NCBI GenBank assembly: GCA_000436475.1
Contig: FR886138.1
Span: 1-13,356, forward strand
Direction of reading: 5' to 3'
From: Eubacterium sp. CAG:248
Lineage (GTDB): Bacteria; Bacillota; Clostridia; Lachnospirales; Lachnospiraceae
DNA: 13,356 nucleotides
A program made the position numbers and the translations under genes. The notes under the pieces were generated by a model. That model had not been told where the DNA came from. It worked only from the letters and a program-made list of their open reading frames with translations, and did not search any database. Positions 5,541-13,330 of this stretch are shown here, one piece after another (the stretch's first letter is position 1; every line of letters starts with the position of its first letter).

Positions 5541-8003
5541 TTATCTGTTATATCCTCTTTTCAAAACAAAATCAAGCTTCTTATCTTTAACTGTAACTAA
5601 TACTCTGTTACCAGCCTTTATCTTTCCTTCAAGAATTCTTTCTGCGAGTTCATCTTCAATCTCATTCTGGATAGTCCTTCTTAATGGACGTGCTCCATAT
5701 TTTGCATCATATCCTTTGTCAACAATATATGCTTTAGCATCATCATCAAGTTCTACAGAAAGCTTCATCTGTTCCATAATCCTGTCGTTGATAGTTTTCA
5801 TCATAATATCAACTATCTGTCCTATCTGTTCTTTCTTAAGCATATGGAATACTATAATGTCATCTATTCGGTTTAAGAACTCTGGTCTGAACATTCTCCT
5901 GACCTCATCCATAACCTTATTCTTCATATCATCGTGAATCTGTTCATCTGTAGACGATGAAGCAAAACCAAGAGATTTAGGTGCAACTATGTTTTCCGCA
6001 CCCGCATTTGATGTCATAATAATCACCGTATTCTTAAAATCGACTACTCTTCCTGTTGAGTCTGTTATGTGTCCATCATCAAGTACCTGAAGAAGCACAT
6101 TAAACACATCCGGATGGGCTTTCTCAACTTCATCAAAAAGCACTACAGAATACGGATTTCTTCTTACCTTTTCGCTTAACTGTCCACCTTCATCATATCC
6201 GACATATCCTGGAGGTGAACCTATAAGCTTAGATACTGTATGCTTTTCCATATATTCAGACATATCAACCCTTATTAGTGAATTATCTGTTCCAAACATC
6301 ACATCAGCAAGTGCCTTTGAAAGTTCTGTCTTACCAACACCTGTAGGTCCTAAGAAAAGGAATGACCCTATTGGCCTGTTAGGATCCTTAAGTCCTACTC
6401 TTCCTCTTCTTATCGCTTTGGCAACTGCGCTTACAGCCTCATCCTGTCCTATAACCCTGTTATGAAGTGTCTGTTCAAGATTAATAAGCTTCTCTGATTC
6501 AGCCTCTGCAATCTTTGTGACAGGTATCTTTGTCCACATGGCAACTGTCTTTGCGATAATATCCTCATCAACAACAAGCTCAGATGTATTCATCTGTTCT
6601 CTCCACTTATTCTTAAGCTTTTCAAGCCTTGTCTTTTTTCTTGCCTGCTGTTTCTTTATATCAGAGGCTTCATCATATTTTTCTTTCTTTATTGCAGCTT
6701 CCTTTTCCTGTGACAGCTCTTCAATCTGTTTTTCAAGTTTTTTAATATCTGCTGGTACAGCATATGCTAAAAGCCTTGTTCTTGATGATGCCTCATCTAT
6801 AAGATCAATAGCCTTATCTGGAAGGAATCTGTCATTGATGTATCTTTTAGACAACCTGACTGCTGCCTTAACAGCCTCATCCGTTATCTTAACACTATGA
6901 TGTTCCTCATACCTGCTCTTAAGTCCCATAAGAATATCAACAGCCTCTTCTTCTGTTGGTTCTTCTACCTTAACGGGCTGGAATCGTCTTTCAAGCGCTG
7001 CATCCTTTTCTATGTGTTTTCTGTATTCTTCAAGTGTTGTTGCACCTATAAGCTGAATTTCTCCTCTTGCAAGTGAAGGCTTTAATATATTAGATGCATC
7101 TATAGCACCTTCAGCGCCGCCTGCACCTATAATTGTATGAATCTCATCAAGGAAAAGAATCACATTGCCAGCATTCCTTACCTCAGCTATAACTCTCTTT
7201 ATCCTTTCCTCGAATTCACCTCTGTACTTAGAACCTGCAACCATGCCTGATAAATCAAGTGTAACAAGTCTTTTATCCTTGATAGTTTCAGGAACTTCCC
7301 CTTCCACTATGCGTAAAGCAAGCCCCTCTACAACAGCTGTTTTACCAACTCCCGGTTCGCCTATAAGACATGGATTATTCTTTGTCCTTCTTGATAATAT
7401 CTGGATAACTCTCTGGATTTCTGCATCTCTTCCTATAACAGGATCCAGTTTTTTCTGTCTTGCAAGCTCTGTCAGATCCCTGCTATACTGATCCAGCATG
7501 GCAGTTGCCCTTTTATCCTTCTGCCTGATACGTCCATTCTGGAAATCCTCACGTAAACGTGATACATCCTCTCCCATGCCTTCAAGAAGCTCTGTATATA
7601 TTTTCTTAACAGATACACCCATAGTATTAAGAAGTCTTGATGCAACACTATCGGTTTCCTTTAACATAGCTATCAATATATGCTCAGTTCCTATGCTGTC
7701 TGCCTTGAATCTTGCCGCTTCATTACCTGCATTTACAAGAATTTTTTTAACTCTTGGAGTATATACTGCCGGCTCCTTAACGCTGACTGCGCAATCAGGG
7801 GCTATAAGCTGATATATAAGATTAAGCACCTTATTCTCTGTAACATCATTGTTTAAAAGAACCTTACCTGCCAGGCAGTCCTCTACCTGTATAAGTCCAA
7901 GCAGCAAATGCTCCGAGCCTATATAACAATGTCCATTAACCTCTGCAGCAAATGCAGCCTGTTCAAGAACTCTTCTTGCCTGGTCTGTGAATTTATTCTG
8001 CAT
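5541..8003 (-). CDS. clpC: ClpC, AAA+ unfoldase of the ClpCP protease
   Basis: Class I Clp/Hsp100 ATPase that unfolds proteins and feeds them to ClpP. The 820 residues show two N-terminal Clp repeats (about 1-145), a first AAA+ module with Walker A at 215-222 (Gly-Glu-Pro-Gly-Val-Gly-Lys-Thr) and Walker B at about 281-289, and a short middle coiled coil with a UVR motif (about 420-470), which marks ClpC rather than ClpB. The second AAA+ module has Walker A at 552-559 and Walker B at about 620-626, and a Leu-Gly-Phe loop at 678-680 matches the ClpP-docking tripeptide. The ATG at 8003 has AGAGG seven bases upstream. ctsR, mcsA and mcsB are not upstream; instead a flippase gene ends 71 bases before it, and I find no CtsR-type GGTCAAA repeat in that gap. 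Control may be through the upstream operon or by another route. Confidence 0.96.
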   Translation of the reverse strand: MQNKFTDQARRVLEQAAFAAEVNGHCYIGSEHLLLGLIQVEDCLAGKVLLNNDVTENKVLNLIYQLIAPDCAVSVKEPAVYTPRVKKILVNAGNEAARFKADSIGTEHILIAMLKETDSVASRLLNTMGVSVKKIYTELLEGMGEDVSRLREDFQNGRIRQKDKRATAMLDQYSRDLTELARQKKLDPVIGRDAEIQRVIQILSRRTKNNPCLIGEPGVGKTAVVEGLALRIVEGEVPETIKDKRLVTLDLSGMVAGSKYRGEFEERIKRVIAEVRNAGNVILFLDEIHTIIGAGGAEGAIDASNILKPSLARGEIQLIGATTLEEYRKHIEKDAALERRFQPVKVEEPTEEEAVDILMGLKSRYEEHHSVKITDEAVKAAVRLSKRYINDRFLPDKAIDLIDEASSRTRLLAYAVPADIKKLEKQIEELSQEKEAAIKKEKYDEASDIKKQQARKKTRLEKLKNKWREQMNTSELVVDEDIIAKTVAMWTKIPVTKIAEAESEKLINLEQTLHNRVIGQDEAVSAVAKAIRRGRVGLKDPNRPIGSFLFLGPTGVGKTELSKALADVMFGTDNSLIRVDMSEYMEKHTVSKLIGSPPGYVGYDEGGQLSEKVRRNPYSVVLFDEVEKAHPDVFNVLLQVLDDGHITDSTGRVVDFKNTVIIMTSNAGAENIVAPKSLGFASSSTDEQIHDDMKNKVMDEVRRMFRPEFLNRIDDIIVFHMLKKEQIGQIVDIMMKTINDRIMEQMKLSVELDDDAKAYIVDKGYDAKYGARPLRRTIQNEIEDELAERILEGKIKAGNRVLVTVKDKKLDFVLKRGYNR

Positions 8004-8074
8004 GTCTTTCCTCTCTTTCCAATCCTTTAACCGATGCCATGGTCAGGAATTCTTTCACCATAAACATCACATAA

Positions 8075-9652
8075 CTATAAAACACCTCTAAATTTCTTTA
8101 GTATAATTCCATATAAGCCAAAATATGTTACAAGTGCAACAACAAGTGCAACTATAACTGAAATAGCATTTGATGATGTAGCATTATACATCATATTATA
8201 TGATAATATTGTGAACACTCCCATAAATGCTGAACATATAAATGGTCTTGCAAATATCTTCATAACAGGCAGCCTGTAACCCTCTTCCCGGTACAATGTT
8301 ATAAGATTCAATATAAATATAATAACAGGAAATGAAGCATTACCTATAACAAGAGCATATATTCCAAGATCTGTTGTGAATAACAACACTACTACAAGCA
8401 CTATATGAACAACAAGTGATATAAATGAATGATACATCGGAGATTTCACTTTATCAACTGCCTGAAGTGCTGAGCTTGTGACTGTGGAAAGTGTATAAAA
8501 AACTATAGCAACAGCTCCAAGCTTTAACATCATCCCACCCTGCACGCTATCATATCTTGCAAACAAAAGCCTGATAATCGGCTCACCAATCGTAAACAAT
8601 CCTATAAATGAAGGTACAGCAACAAACATATTAGTCTTTAATGTCTTTGTCAGCTTTGAATATATACTCTCCTTATCCCCTGTTGTATAAGAGGCCACAA
8701 TACTTGGAAGCATCGATGCTGAAAGTGCCGAAGCTATACCCTGCGGTATACTTATAAGAAGTGTATAACTTGAGCTGAAATTACCAAGATCCCTTGTAAT
8801 ATTAGCTGATGCACCTCTTACAACCATTATATTACTAAACAAAACATCATCTAAAAGAGCACTTATCTGATAAAATGTCTGACTAAGAATAATAGGCAGC
8901 ATAGTTACAATAATAGTCTTATATATATATTGATTAGTATCTCTCCAATCAGGACTATTATCCCTTGCGACCATCCTCATAAACTTAGGACGGTACAACA
9001 TATACAGAAATACAAAAAAAACAAGAGCCGTCAATGCTCCCATCGCAGTTCCCAATGTACTTCCTGCTGCTCCATATGCTGCGGTATTACTTGCTGATAC
9101 ATATGCTTTCATAAGCATATATCCAGCCACAATACTAACCACAGCATTCACAAGCTGTTCTATAATCTGTGAAACAGCTGTTGGTATCATAGTTCCCTGT
9201 CCCTGGAAGAACCCTCTTAGCACCCCTAATATTGCAACAAGAAATATAGTTGGTGCCAGTACTCTTAGTGGAATCGCAAGTCCAGGTATACCACCACCAT
9301 ATACGACATTTTCTATAAAGCCAGCTCCAAAAAATACAAGAAGCGCAGCTGCTCCACCCGTGATAACTCCTATGATCACTGAGCATCTGAGTACTTTAGC
9401 AGCACTCTTATACTTTTTCTTTGTAAATCTTGCAGAAACAAGCTTTGATACTGCCATAGGAAGTCCATATGATGAAAGAACAAGCATTATATTGTATACA
9501 TTAAATGCTGTTCCGTATATTCCATTTCCTTCACTTCCTATAATATTCAGGACTGGAATTCTATATACCATTCCTATTATTCTTACAAATATTCCAGCCA
9601 TTGCAAGTATGGAACCCTGCAGAATAAAATTACGTTTATTTTTAGATGACAT
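8075..9652 (-). CDS. MOP-superfamily polysaccharide flippase (SpoVB/MurJ-like)
   Basis: A 525-residue polytopic membrane protein with roughly 14 helices, the usual layout of the MOP superfamily that flips lipid-linked oligosaccharides or lipid II. The N-terminal Arg-Ile-Ile-Gly-Met-Val-Tyr-Arg-Ile-Pro (24-33) and the Gly-Leu-Pro-Met-Ala-Val-Ser-Lys-Leu-Val-Ser (63-73) stretch are typical of the SpoVB/YtgP branch of Firmicutes, which includes lipid II flippases. Sequence alone does not separate SpoVB, YtgP (a B. subtilis MurJ) and a capsule or wall-glycan flippase, so I give no symbol. The start is ATG at 9652 with AGAGGA about ten bases upstream. The gene lies 13 bases after the TcaA-like gene and is the last of four tightly packed envelope genes, which favours a job in that module. 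Confidence 0.9.
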   Translation of the reverse strand: MSSKNKRNFILQGSILAMAGIFVRIIGMVYRIPVLNIIGSEGNGIYGTAFNVYNIMLVLSSYGLPMAVSKLVSARFTKKKYKSAAKVLRCSVIIGVITGGAAALLVFFGAGFIENVVYGGGIPGLAIPLRVLAPTIFLVAILGVLRGFFQGQGTMIPTAVSQIIEQLVNAVVSIVAGYMLMKAYVSASNTAAYGAAGSTLGTAMGALTALVFFVFLYMLYRPKFMRMVARDNSPDWRDTNQYIYKTIIVTMLPIILSQTFYQISALLDDVLFSNIMVVRGASANITRDLGNFSSSYTLLISIPQGIASALSASMLPSIVASYTTGDKESIYSKLTKTLKTNMFVAVPSFIGLFTIGEPIIRLLFARYDSVQGGMMLKLGAVAIVFYTLSTVTSSALQAVDKVKSPMYHSFISLVVHIVLVVVLLFTTDLGIYALVIGNASFPVIIFILNLITLYREEGYRLPVMKIFARPFICSAFMGVFTILSYNMMYNATSSNAISVIVALVVALVTYFGLYGIILKKFRGVL

Positions 9653-9665
9653 TGTTACAATCCTC

Positions 9666-10769
9666 TTATCTGATCTTAAAGTCTGCTAACATCCACTTAC
9701 CATCCTGTTTTACGAATATGTAAGTTAATGCAATATCATATGTAGTACTTCCCGATGACCAGTTTACATTAAGCTTGTAATCCACGTTGCATGAATAACA
9801 ATCATCAGAATATTTTCTGAAATTACTTATATTTTCATCAGTTATATTGTATGTAAATGTCCTTCCTATAAGATAAACATCTATAGCCGGAATATCACTC
9901 ATATATTCTTTAGCAGTTCCAATCATATAACCAGACAAAGTTGTAAGGCTGCCTCTGTTGATCATATACTTTCCATAGTTCTTAGCAACAAGTAATATAT
10001 GCTGTTTTTCCTCTTCAAGCAAAGAATCATCACCAGGATAATATGCAACATAGCCCTCTTTATCAAGCTCTGTAGAAAGTTCTTTTCCAGATGAATACAC
10101 TTTAACGTCTGGAGCTGTAAAAAGGCCTGTAATTTCATATATATCATTAACTGGTGTATCCACATAGTCAGATACATGCTTACACAAATCCACGCTGCCC
10201 TCGCCTGTTATATAGTCTGACGATACCTTTACACCATTCAGTTCTACATCACTTCCCTTTGGTACTGTAACTTTAACCGCACGGCTCTTGTCCTGTGCAT
10301 TAACATTAAAGTTGATGGAAGAAATCTTCCATTCTGTGAACTTATGTGCATTTTTCCTGCTTTCATCAAGACTCACACTTGCTATTTTATCATCATCTGC
10401 ATACAAAACATACACAGGTGTGCTTTCTGAATATTCTCCAGCCTTTTTCTTATAGCTTATCTGTTTTCCTTCAAATGTATCTCTAAAATAATCTGATACT
10501 ATACTTTCTGTTTCAAATTCACCGAGTAATCCACTTTTCTTAATCCACTCTCCGACATTTCCCTTTTCAATATGGGCAACAAGCGTATCCATCGTATTAG
10601 CCGGACGTCCTGACTCATAATCCTTAAGAAAACCATGTAAAATCACTAATGCAGCAGCTATTATAACTATCAATGCAGATGCATATATTATCAGGAATTT
10701 CTTAAATGAAGAAAGTCTTTTAAAAGGATTCTTCTTATTATCTTTTACGTTGTTATTCATATCTGACAT
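9666..10769 (-). CDS. Single-pass membrane protein with TcaA/NTF2-like outer domain
   Basis: A 367-residue protein with a short basic cytoplasmic start, one membrane helix (about 25-46) and a large outer region. Residues about 167-190 (Val-Pro-Lys-Gly-Ser-Asp-Val-Glu-Leu-Asn-Gly-Val) resemble a PEGA- or TcaA-type beta domain. The C-terminal part (about 250-367) ends in Asp-Gly-Lys-Trp-Met-Leu-Ala-Asp-Phe, the usual closing strand of NTF2-like domains, as in TcaA/YvbJ-type proteins. No catalytic residues are recognised, so binding or scaffolding outside the membrane is the safest inference. GGAGA precedes the ATG at 10769; an ATG three codons later is possible but worse placed. It follows the glycosidase gene by 24 bases and precedes the flippase gene by 13. 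Confidence 0.75.
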   Translation of the reverse strand: MSDMNNNVKDNKKNPFKRLSSFKKFLIIYASALIVIIAAALVILHGFLKDYESGRPANTMDTLVAHIEKGNVGEWIKKSGLLGEFETESIVSDYFRDTFEGKQISYKKKAGEYSESTPVYVLYADDDKIASVSLDESRKNAHKFTEWKISSINFNVNAQDKSRAVKVTVPKGSDVELNGVKVSSDYITGEGSVDLCKHVSDYVDTPVNDIYEITGLFTAPDVKVYSSGKELSTELDKEGYVAYYPGDDSLLEEEKQHILLVAKNYGKYMINRGSLTTLSGYMIGTAKEYMSDIPAIDVYLIGRTFTYNITDENISNFRKYSDDCYSCNVDYKLNVNWSSGSTTYDIALTYIFVKQDGKWMLADFKIR

Positions 10770-10793
10770 ATATTCTCCATTCCATTATCACAT

Positions 10794-11780
10794 TTACTTA
10801 ATCAAAAACGCTGTTGGAAGTGTTCTTGGACCTGTTGGTGAATATGGCTTATTGATAACCTCACCATTATAATACATCTGTGTTGATGTTCCTCCATCCA
10901 TAGCAGATGCATTTACCGCCCCATATTGAAGCATTATATCCTGAAGATCTGAGAATGAAGCCCCAAGGCTTGTAACCTGTCTTCCATCAACAACAAGAAG
11001 AAGGATGGCACCATCAGCTCTCTGCCCTATAGCTGTTCGCGGATTAAGTCCACCACCAACGCCATCAACATCCTGTGCTTCTCCATTGATAATCAGAAAT
11101 GGACCTATATCACTACTTACATTGACACAATCTCTTATTCCAAGCTCCTGTGCCTTTGCAGCTGTCATATTACCCATAACAAGCTTGTTATCAAACGTTA
11201 TTCCAGTAACATGATACATTTCACCGGCAGTTCCTTTTAAGACATTACCATCAACCATAACAAGTCCTATAGGCATCGCTGTCTGTGGTGTTGAATCTAC
11301 GAACTCTCCACCATTGATACCTGCAACTGCATCATATCTTTGTGCTATCTCTGAAACTGTCCAGCCCTTTTCAAGCTTAAACTCTGGAACAGTACCAACA
11401 AAAAGTCTTGATGGATCCTTTATAACCATAAGCTTTCCACTGTAAGCTTCTGCCTTTATATCAACCACATAAAGATCCTCTTCATCACTTGTTTCAGAAT
11501 TGCCTATTACAACAAGGCTTGAATCTGTTATATCTGTTGTATCTTTAACCGAATTCTCTTCTTTTATCTTGTCGATTTCTTCCTGTGAGCAGAACCAGTT
11601 AGCCATAAAACCAAGCTCTCCTGTCTCCTGTAGTGACATAATAAACTGTTTCTTTGCAACCTTTGATGGACCCCATGCAAGCATAGCCATAACACCATAC
11701 AGACCGACAACAAGAATCACTATTGTCGTAAGCAAAGTAGCACCAACCCGGCCTAACCATTTTAATACATTCTTTTTCAT
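10794..11780 (-). CDS. Membrane-anchored phosphodiester glycosidase (NAGPA) domain protein
   Basis: A 328-residue protein with an N-terminal membrane anchor (about 8-33) and an outer NAGPA domain, the family of enzymes that cleave sugar-phosphodiester bonds, named for N-acetylglucosamine-1-phosphodiester alpha-N-acetylglucosaminidase. Visible family motifs are Ala-Gly-Ile-Asn-Gly-Gly-Glu-Phe (153-160), Asn-Pro-Arg-Thr-Ala-Ile-Gly (246-252) and Asp-Gly-Gly-Thr-Ser-Thr (295-300). An ATG at 11792 would add four residues but has no ribosome binding site; GAGGA before the ATG at 11780 is much better, so I chose that. The natural substrate is unknown; a wall polymer or lipid-linked sugar phosphate is plausible given the GT2-GtrA gene 23 bases upstream and the flippase downstream. 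Confidence 0.88.
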   Translation of the reverse strand: MKKNVLKWLGRVGATLLTTIVILVVGLYGVMAMLAWGPSKVAKKQFIMSLQETGELGFMANWFCSQEEIDKIKEENSVKDTTDITDSSLVVIGNSETSDEEDLYVVDIKAEAYSGKLMVIKDPSRLFVGTVPEFKLEKGWTVSEIAQRYDAVAGINGGEFVDSTPQTAMPIGLVMVDGNVLKGTAGEMYHVTGITFDNKLVMGNMTAAKAQELGIRDCVNVSSDIGPFLIINGEAQDVDGVGGGLNPRTAIGQRADGAILLLVVDGRQVTSLGASFSDLQDIMLQYGAVNASAMDGGTSTQMYYNGEVINKPYSPTGPRTLPTAFLIK

Positions 11781-11803
11781 CATTTTCCTCATTCTAATAA
11801 AAT

Positions 11804-12877
11804 TTATTTAAATACCCATCTTTTCTGTATATTGTAGCTCACAACGAACAAAACAACGTCTACAATTATCTTGGTTATACCTACTGCTGTAGTACCAAGC
11901 ATAAGCATTTTAGTAAACAAAAAGACGAGAAGATATGATACTGCCATCTGGCAGAACCACAGTATATAATATCTTACTGCTGCTGCCTTAACATCTTTAT
12001 CTGACTTAAATACATGTTTTCTGTTCATTGTAAAATTAAATACAGATGATATTGTTCTTGCCACAACTGTGCTGAACAGCAGCCTTAATGATATTGTAAA
12101 CATAACAAGAAAAATATCAAGTAAATTAAATATTAAATTATCTATAACCCACGATGCAAGTGAGCTTAGCACATACTTTAACGCTGTTGCCGAAAAAGTA
12201 TATCTGAATATGACCTTATATATTTTTATTGAATCTTTAACTGGATTGAAATGCGTAGATGCATTTTCTTCTATGTAAACAGTCTTAATGGGCACCTCCA
12301 TATAAGGTATCGATGACCTCTTAAACTCCAGAAGCATTCTTGTTTCATATTCAAAACGTTCCCCTTCAATATCACAAAAGGTCTGTAGATACTTATAAGG
12401 TATGGCTCTTAATCCTGTCTGTGTATCTGATATAGCCAGTCCACACATAGCTTTAAACACAAAGCTTGTAAGGTTATTGCCAAACCGGCTTTTAAAAGGA
12501 ACATCATCTCCATCAAATGTTCTTACTCCAAGTACAACCTTATCCTGCGAGGCCATAGCTTCACAACAGTTCATTATATCGTCAGCCTGATGCTGGTTAT
12601 CACCATCTACTGTAACTACTCCAATATAACCTTCCCTGTTTTTTATACAATATTCAAAGGCAGTTTTTAAAGCTCTTCCTTTTCCTCTATTAACTTCATG
12701 AGTAAGAATTGTGCATTCATCATACGTACCCACTTTTTCAAAAGGCCACATATGACTCTTGTCACTTCCGTCATTAACTAATATTATATCCTTGAATCCC
12801 TTCTTTACAAGTGAATCCACTACTGTAACCAGCTTATCATCCGGATTCAGTGAAGGAATAATAACTGATACTTTCAT
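11804..12877 (-). CDS. GT2 glycosyltransferase fused to a GtrA-like membrane domain
   Basis: The N-terminal half (about 1-200) is a family 2 glycosyltransferase: Val-Asn-Asp-Gly-Ser at 34-38, Asp-Gly-Asp at 91-93 as the metal-binding motif, and Asp-Thr-Gln-Thr-Gly-Leu-Arg at 151-157, as in polyprenyl-phosphate sugar synthases (DPM1/GtrB type). The C-terminal part (about 230-357) has four hydrophobic segments and two GtrA signatures, Asn-Arg-Lys-His-Val-Phe-Lys (285-291) and Gln-Lys-Arg-Trp-Val-Phe-Lys at the very end. GtrA proteins are thought to help flip polyprenyl-phosphate sugars, so one chain may make and translocate the donor. The ATG at 12877 has AGGAG nine bases upstream. It is first in the leftward operon, with a plausible promoter at 12931-12959. 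The sugar and acceptor cannot be read from sequence. Confidence 0.9.
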   Translation of the reverse strand: MKVSVIIPSLNPDDKLVTVVDSLVKKGFKDIILVNDGSDKSHMWPFEKVGTYDECTILTHEVNRGKGRALKTAFEYCIKNREGYIGVVTVDGDNQHQADDIMNCCEAMASQDKVVLGVRTFDGDDVPFKSRFGNNLTSFVFKAMCGLAISDTQTGLRAIPYKYLQTFCDIEGERFEYETRMLLEFKRSSIPYMEVPIKTVYIEENASTHFNPVKDSIKIYKVIFRYTFSATALKYVLSSLASWVIDNLIFNLLDIFLVMFTISLRLLFSTVVARTISSVFNFTMNRKHVFKSDKDVKAAAVRYYILWFCQMAVSYLLVFLFTKMLMLGTTAVGITKIIVDVVLFVVSYNIQKRWVFK

Positions 12878-12911
12878 ATCCTTACGCTCCTATCTATGTA
12901 TCTGTATAGTC

Positions 12912-12940
12912 TCAACACACATACCCCTTGATGATATAAT
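12912..12940 (+). promoter_or_regulatory. Candidate rightward promoter for the Cys/Gly-rich gene
   Basis: TCAACA (12912-12917, four of six consensus bases) and a perfect TATAAT (12935-12940) are separated by 17 bp. The leader to the ATG at 13040 would be about 93 bases. Its -10 overlaps the -10 of the leftward candidate promoter by two bases, so the two could not be occupied together. Confidence 0.45.
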
Positions 12941-12959
12941 AATTTTATAAATATTGCAA
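12931..12959 (-). promoter_or_regulatory. Candidate promoter for the leftward envelope operon
   Basis: On the minus strand TTGCAA (12959-12954) is followed after 17 bp by TATCAT (12936-12931). Transcription would begin near 12924 and reach the glycosyltransferase ATG at 12877 after about 47 bases. It is the best-spaced pair in the region for this strand and the only clear promoter candidate for the first four genes. Confidence 0.5.
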
Positions 12960-12976
12960 TATTTCAAAAAAAATAA

Positions 12977-13006
12977 GTAACACTAACAAGCCTGCATTCA
13001 TATTAT
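12977..13006 (+). promoter_or_regulatory. Alternative rightward promoter nearer the Cys/Gly-rich gene
   Basis: GTAACA (12977-12982) and TATTAT (13001-13006) with an 18-bp spacer would give a leader of about 27 bases that contains GGAGGA (13028-13033). The match is weaker than the 12912-12940 pair at the -10, but the leader is more usual. Both may be used; only transcript mapping can decide. Confidence 0.4.
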
Positions 13007-13039
13007 TGTATTGTAAATGTTTTAATCGGAGGATTTTTT

Positions 13040-13330
13040 ATGAGTGATTTAGCAGCAACAAACTGCGGAGGATGCAACGGATGTGGAGATTGTGGTTGTG
13101 GTGGAAACAACTGCATCTGGCTTATTATTCTCTTACTTCTTTTTGATAACAATGGCGGCGGATGCAATAGCGGCTGCGGTGGATGTGGCGGCTATGGAAA
13201 CAATAACTGTATCTGGCTTATATGCCTTCTTCTCTTATGTGGCGGCTGTGGTGACTGCGGCAGTACATTAGGCTTTGGTGGATGTGGCTGCAATGGTGGC
13301 TGCGGATGCAATAACGGCTGTGGCTGCTAG
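13040..13330 (+). CDS. Small Cys/Gly-rich protein with duplicated Leu-rich core
   Basis: A 96-residue protein with 20 Cys and 29 Gly and no recognised enzyme motif. Two hydrophobic cores, residues 25-35 and 57-67, share Cys-Ile-Trp-Leu-Ile followed by Leu-rich residues, and each is preceded by Gly-Asn-Asn-type residues. Cys/Gly/Asn-rich linkers flank them, with Cys-Gly-Cys and Cys-Gly-Gly-Cys motifs. The start Met-Ser-Asp-Leu-Ala-Ala-Thr-Asn-Cys has no signal peptide. GGAGGA is six bases before the ATG, an excellent site. From memory, similar clostridial proteins carry the misleading label 'chorion class high-cysteine HCB protein 13', and the real function is unknown. Possible roles, all inferred: a metal-binding or disulfide-linked structural protein of the envelope or spore, or a small membrane-associated peptide. 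It is transcribed divergently from the envelope operon. No terminator is visible in the 26 bases left. Confidence 0.8.
   Translation: MSDLAATNCGGCNGCGDCGCGGNNCIWLIILLLLFDNNGGGCNSGCGGCGGYGNNNCIWLICLLLLCGGCGDCGSTLGFGGCGCNGGCGCNNGCGC
13103..13237 (+). repeat. Internal direct duplication within the Cys/Gly-rich gene
   Basis: Bases 13103-13140 and 13196-13237 are closely similar: both start GGAAACAA, continue ACTG.ATCTGGCTTAT and then a CT-rich run coding for Leu. The second copy has three extra bases (one Asn codon). The similarity at DNA level, not just protein level, points to a fairly recent duplication or selection on the same codons. Confidence 0.7.

Noticed and set aside
5497..5937. Rightward 146-codon frame with hydrophobic stretches opposite the end of clpC.
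   Set aside because: An antisense shadow of the ClpC C-terminal domain, with no ribosome site or similarity I recognise.
8004..8074. Possible CtsR operator or own promoter before clpC.
   Set aside because: I looked for GGTCAAA-type repeats and for a spaced -35/-10 pair and found neither in these 71 bases.
10794..11792. ATG at 11792 as start of the phosphodiester glycosidase gene.
   Set aside because: It has no ribosome binding site upstream, whereas GAGGA stands at the right distance before the ATG at 11780.
13040..13330. Bacteriocin or lantibiotic-type precursor for the Cys/Gly-rich protein.
   Set aside because: There is no leader with a Gly-Gly cleavage site followed by a short core, and no modification or export gene within the window.
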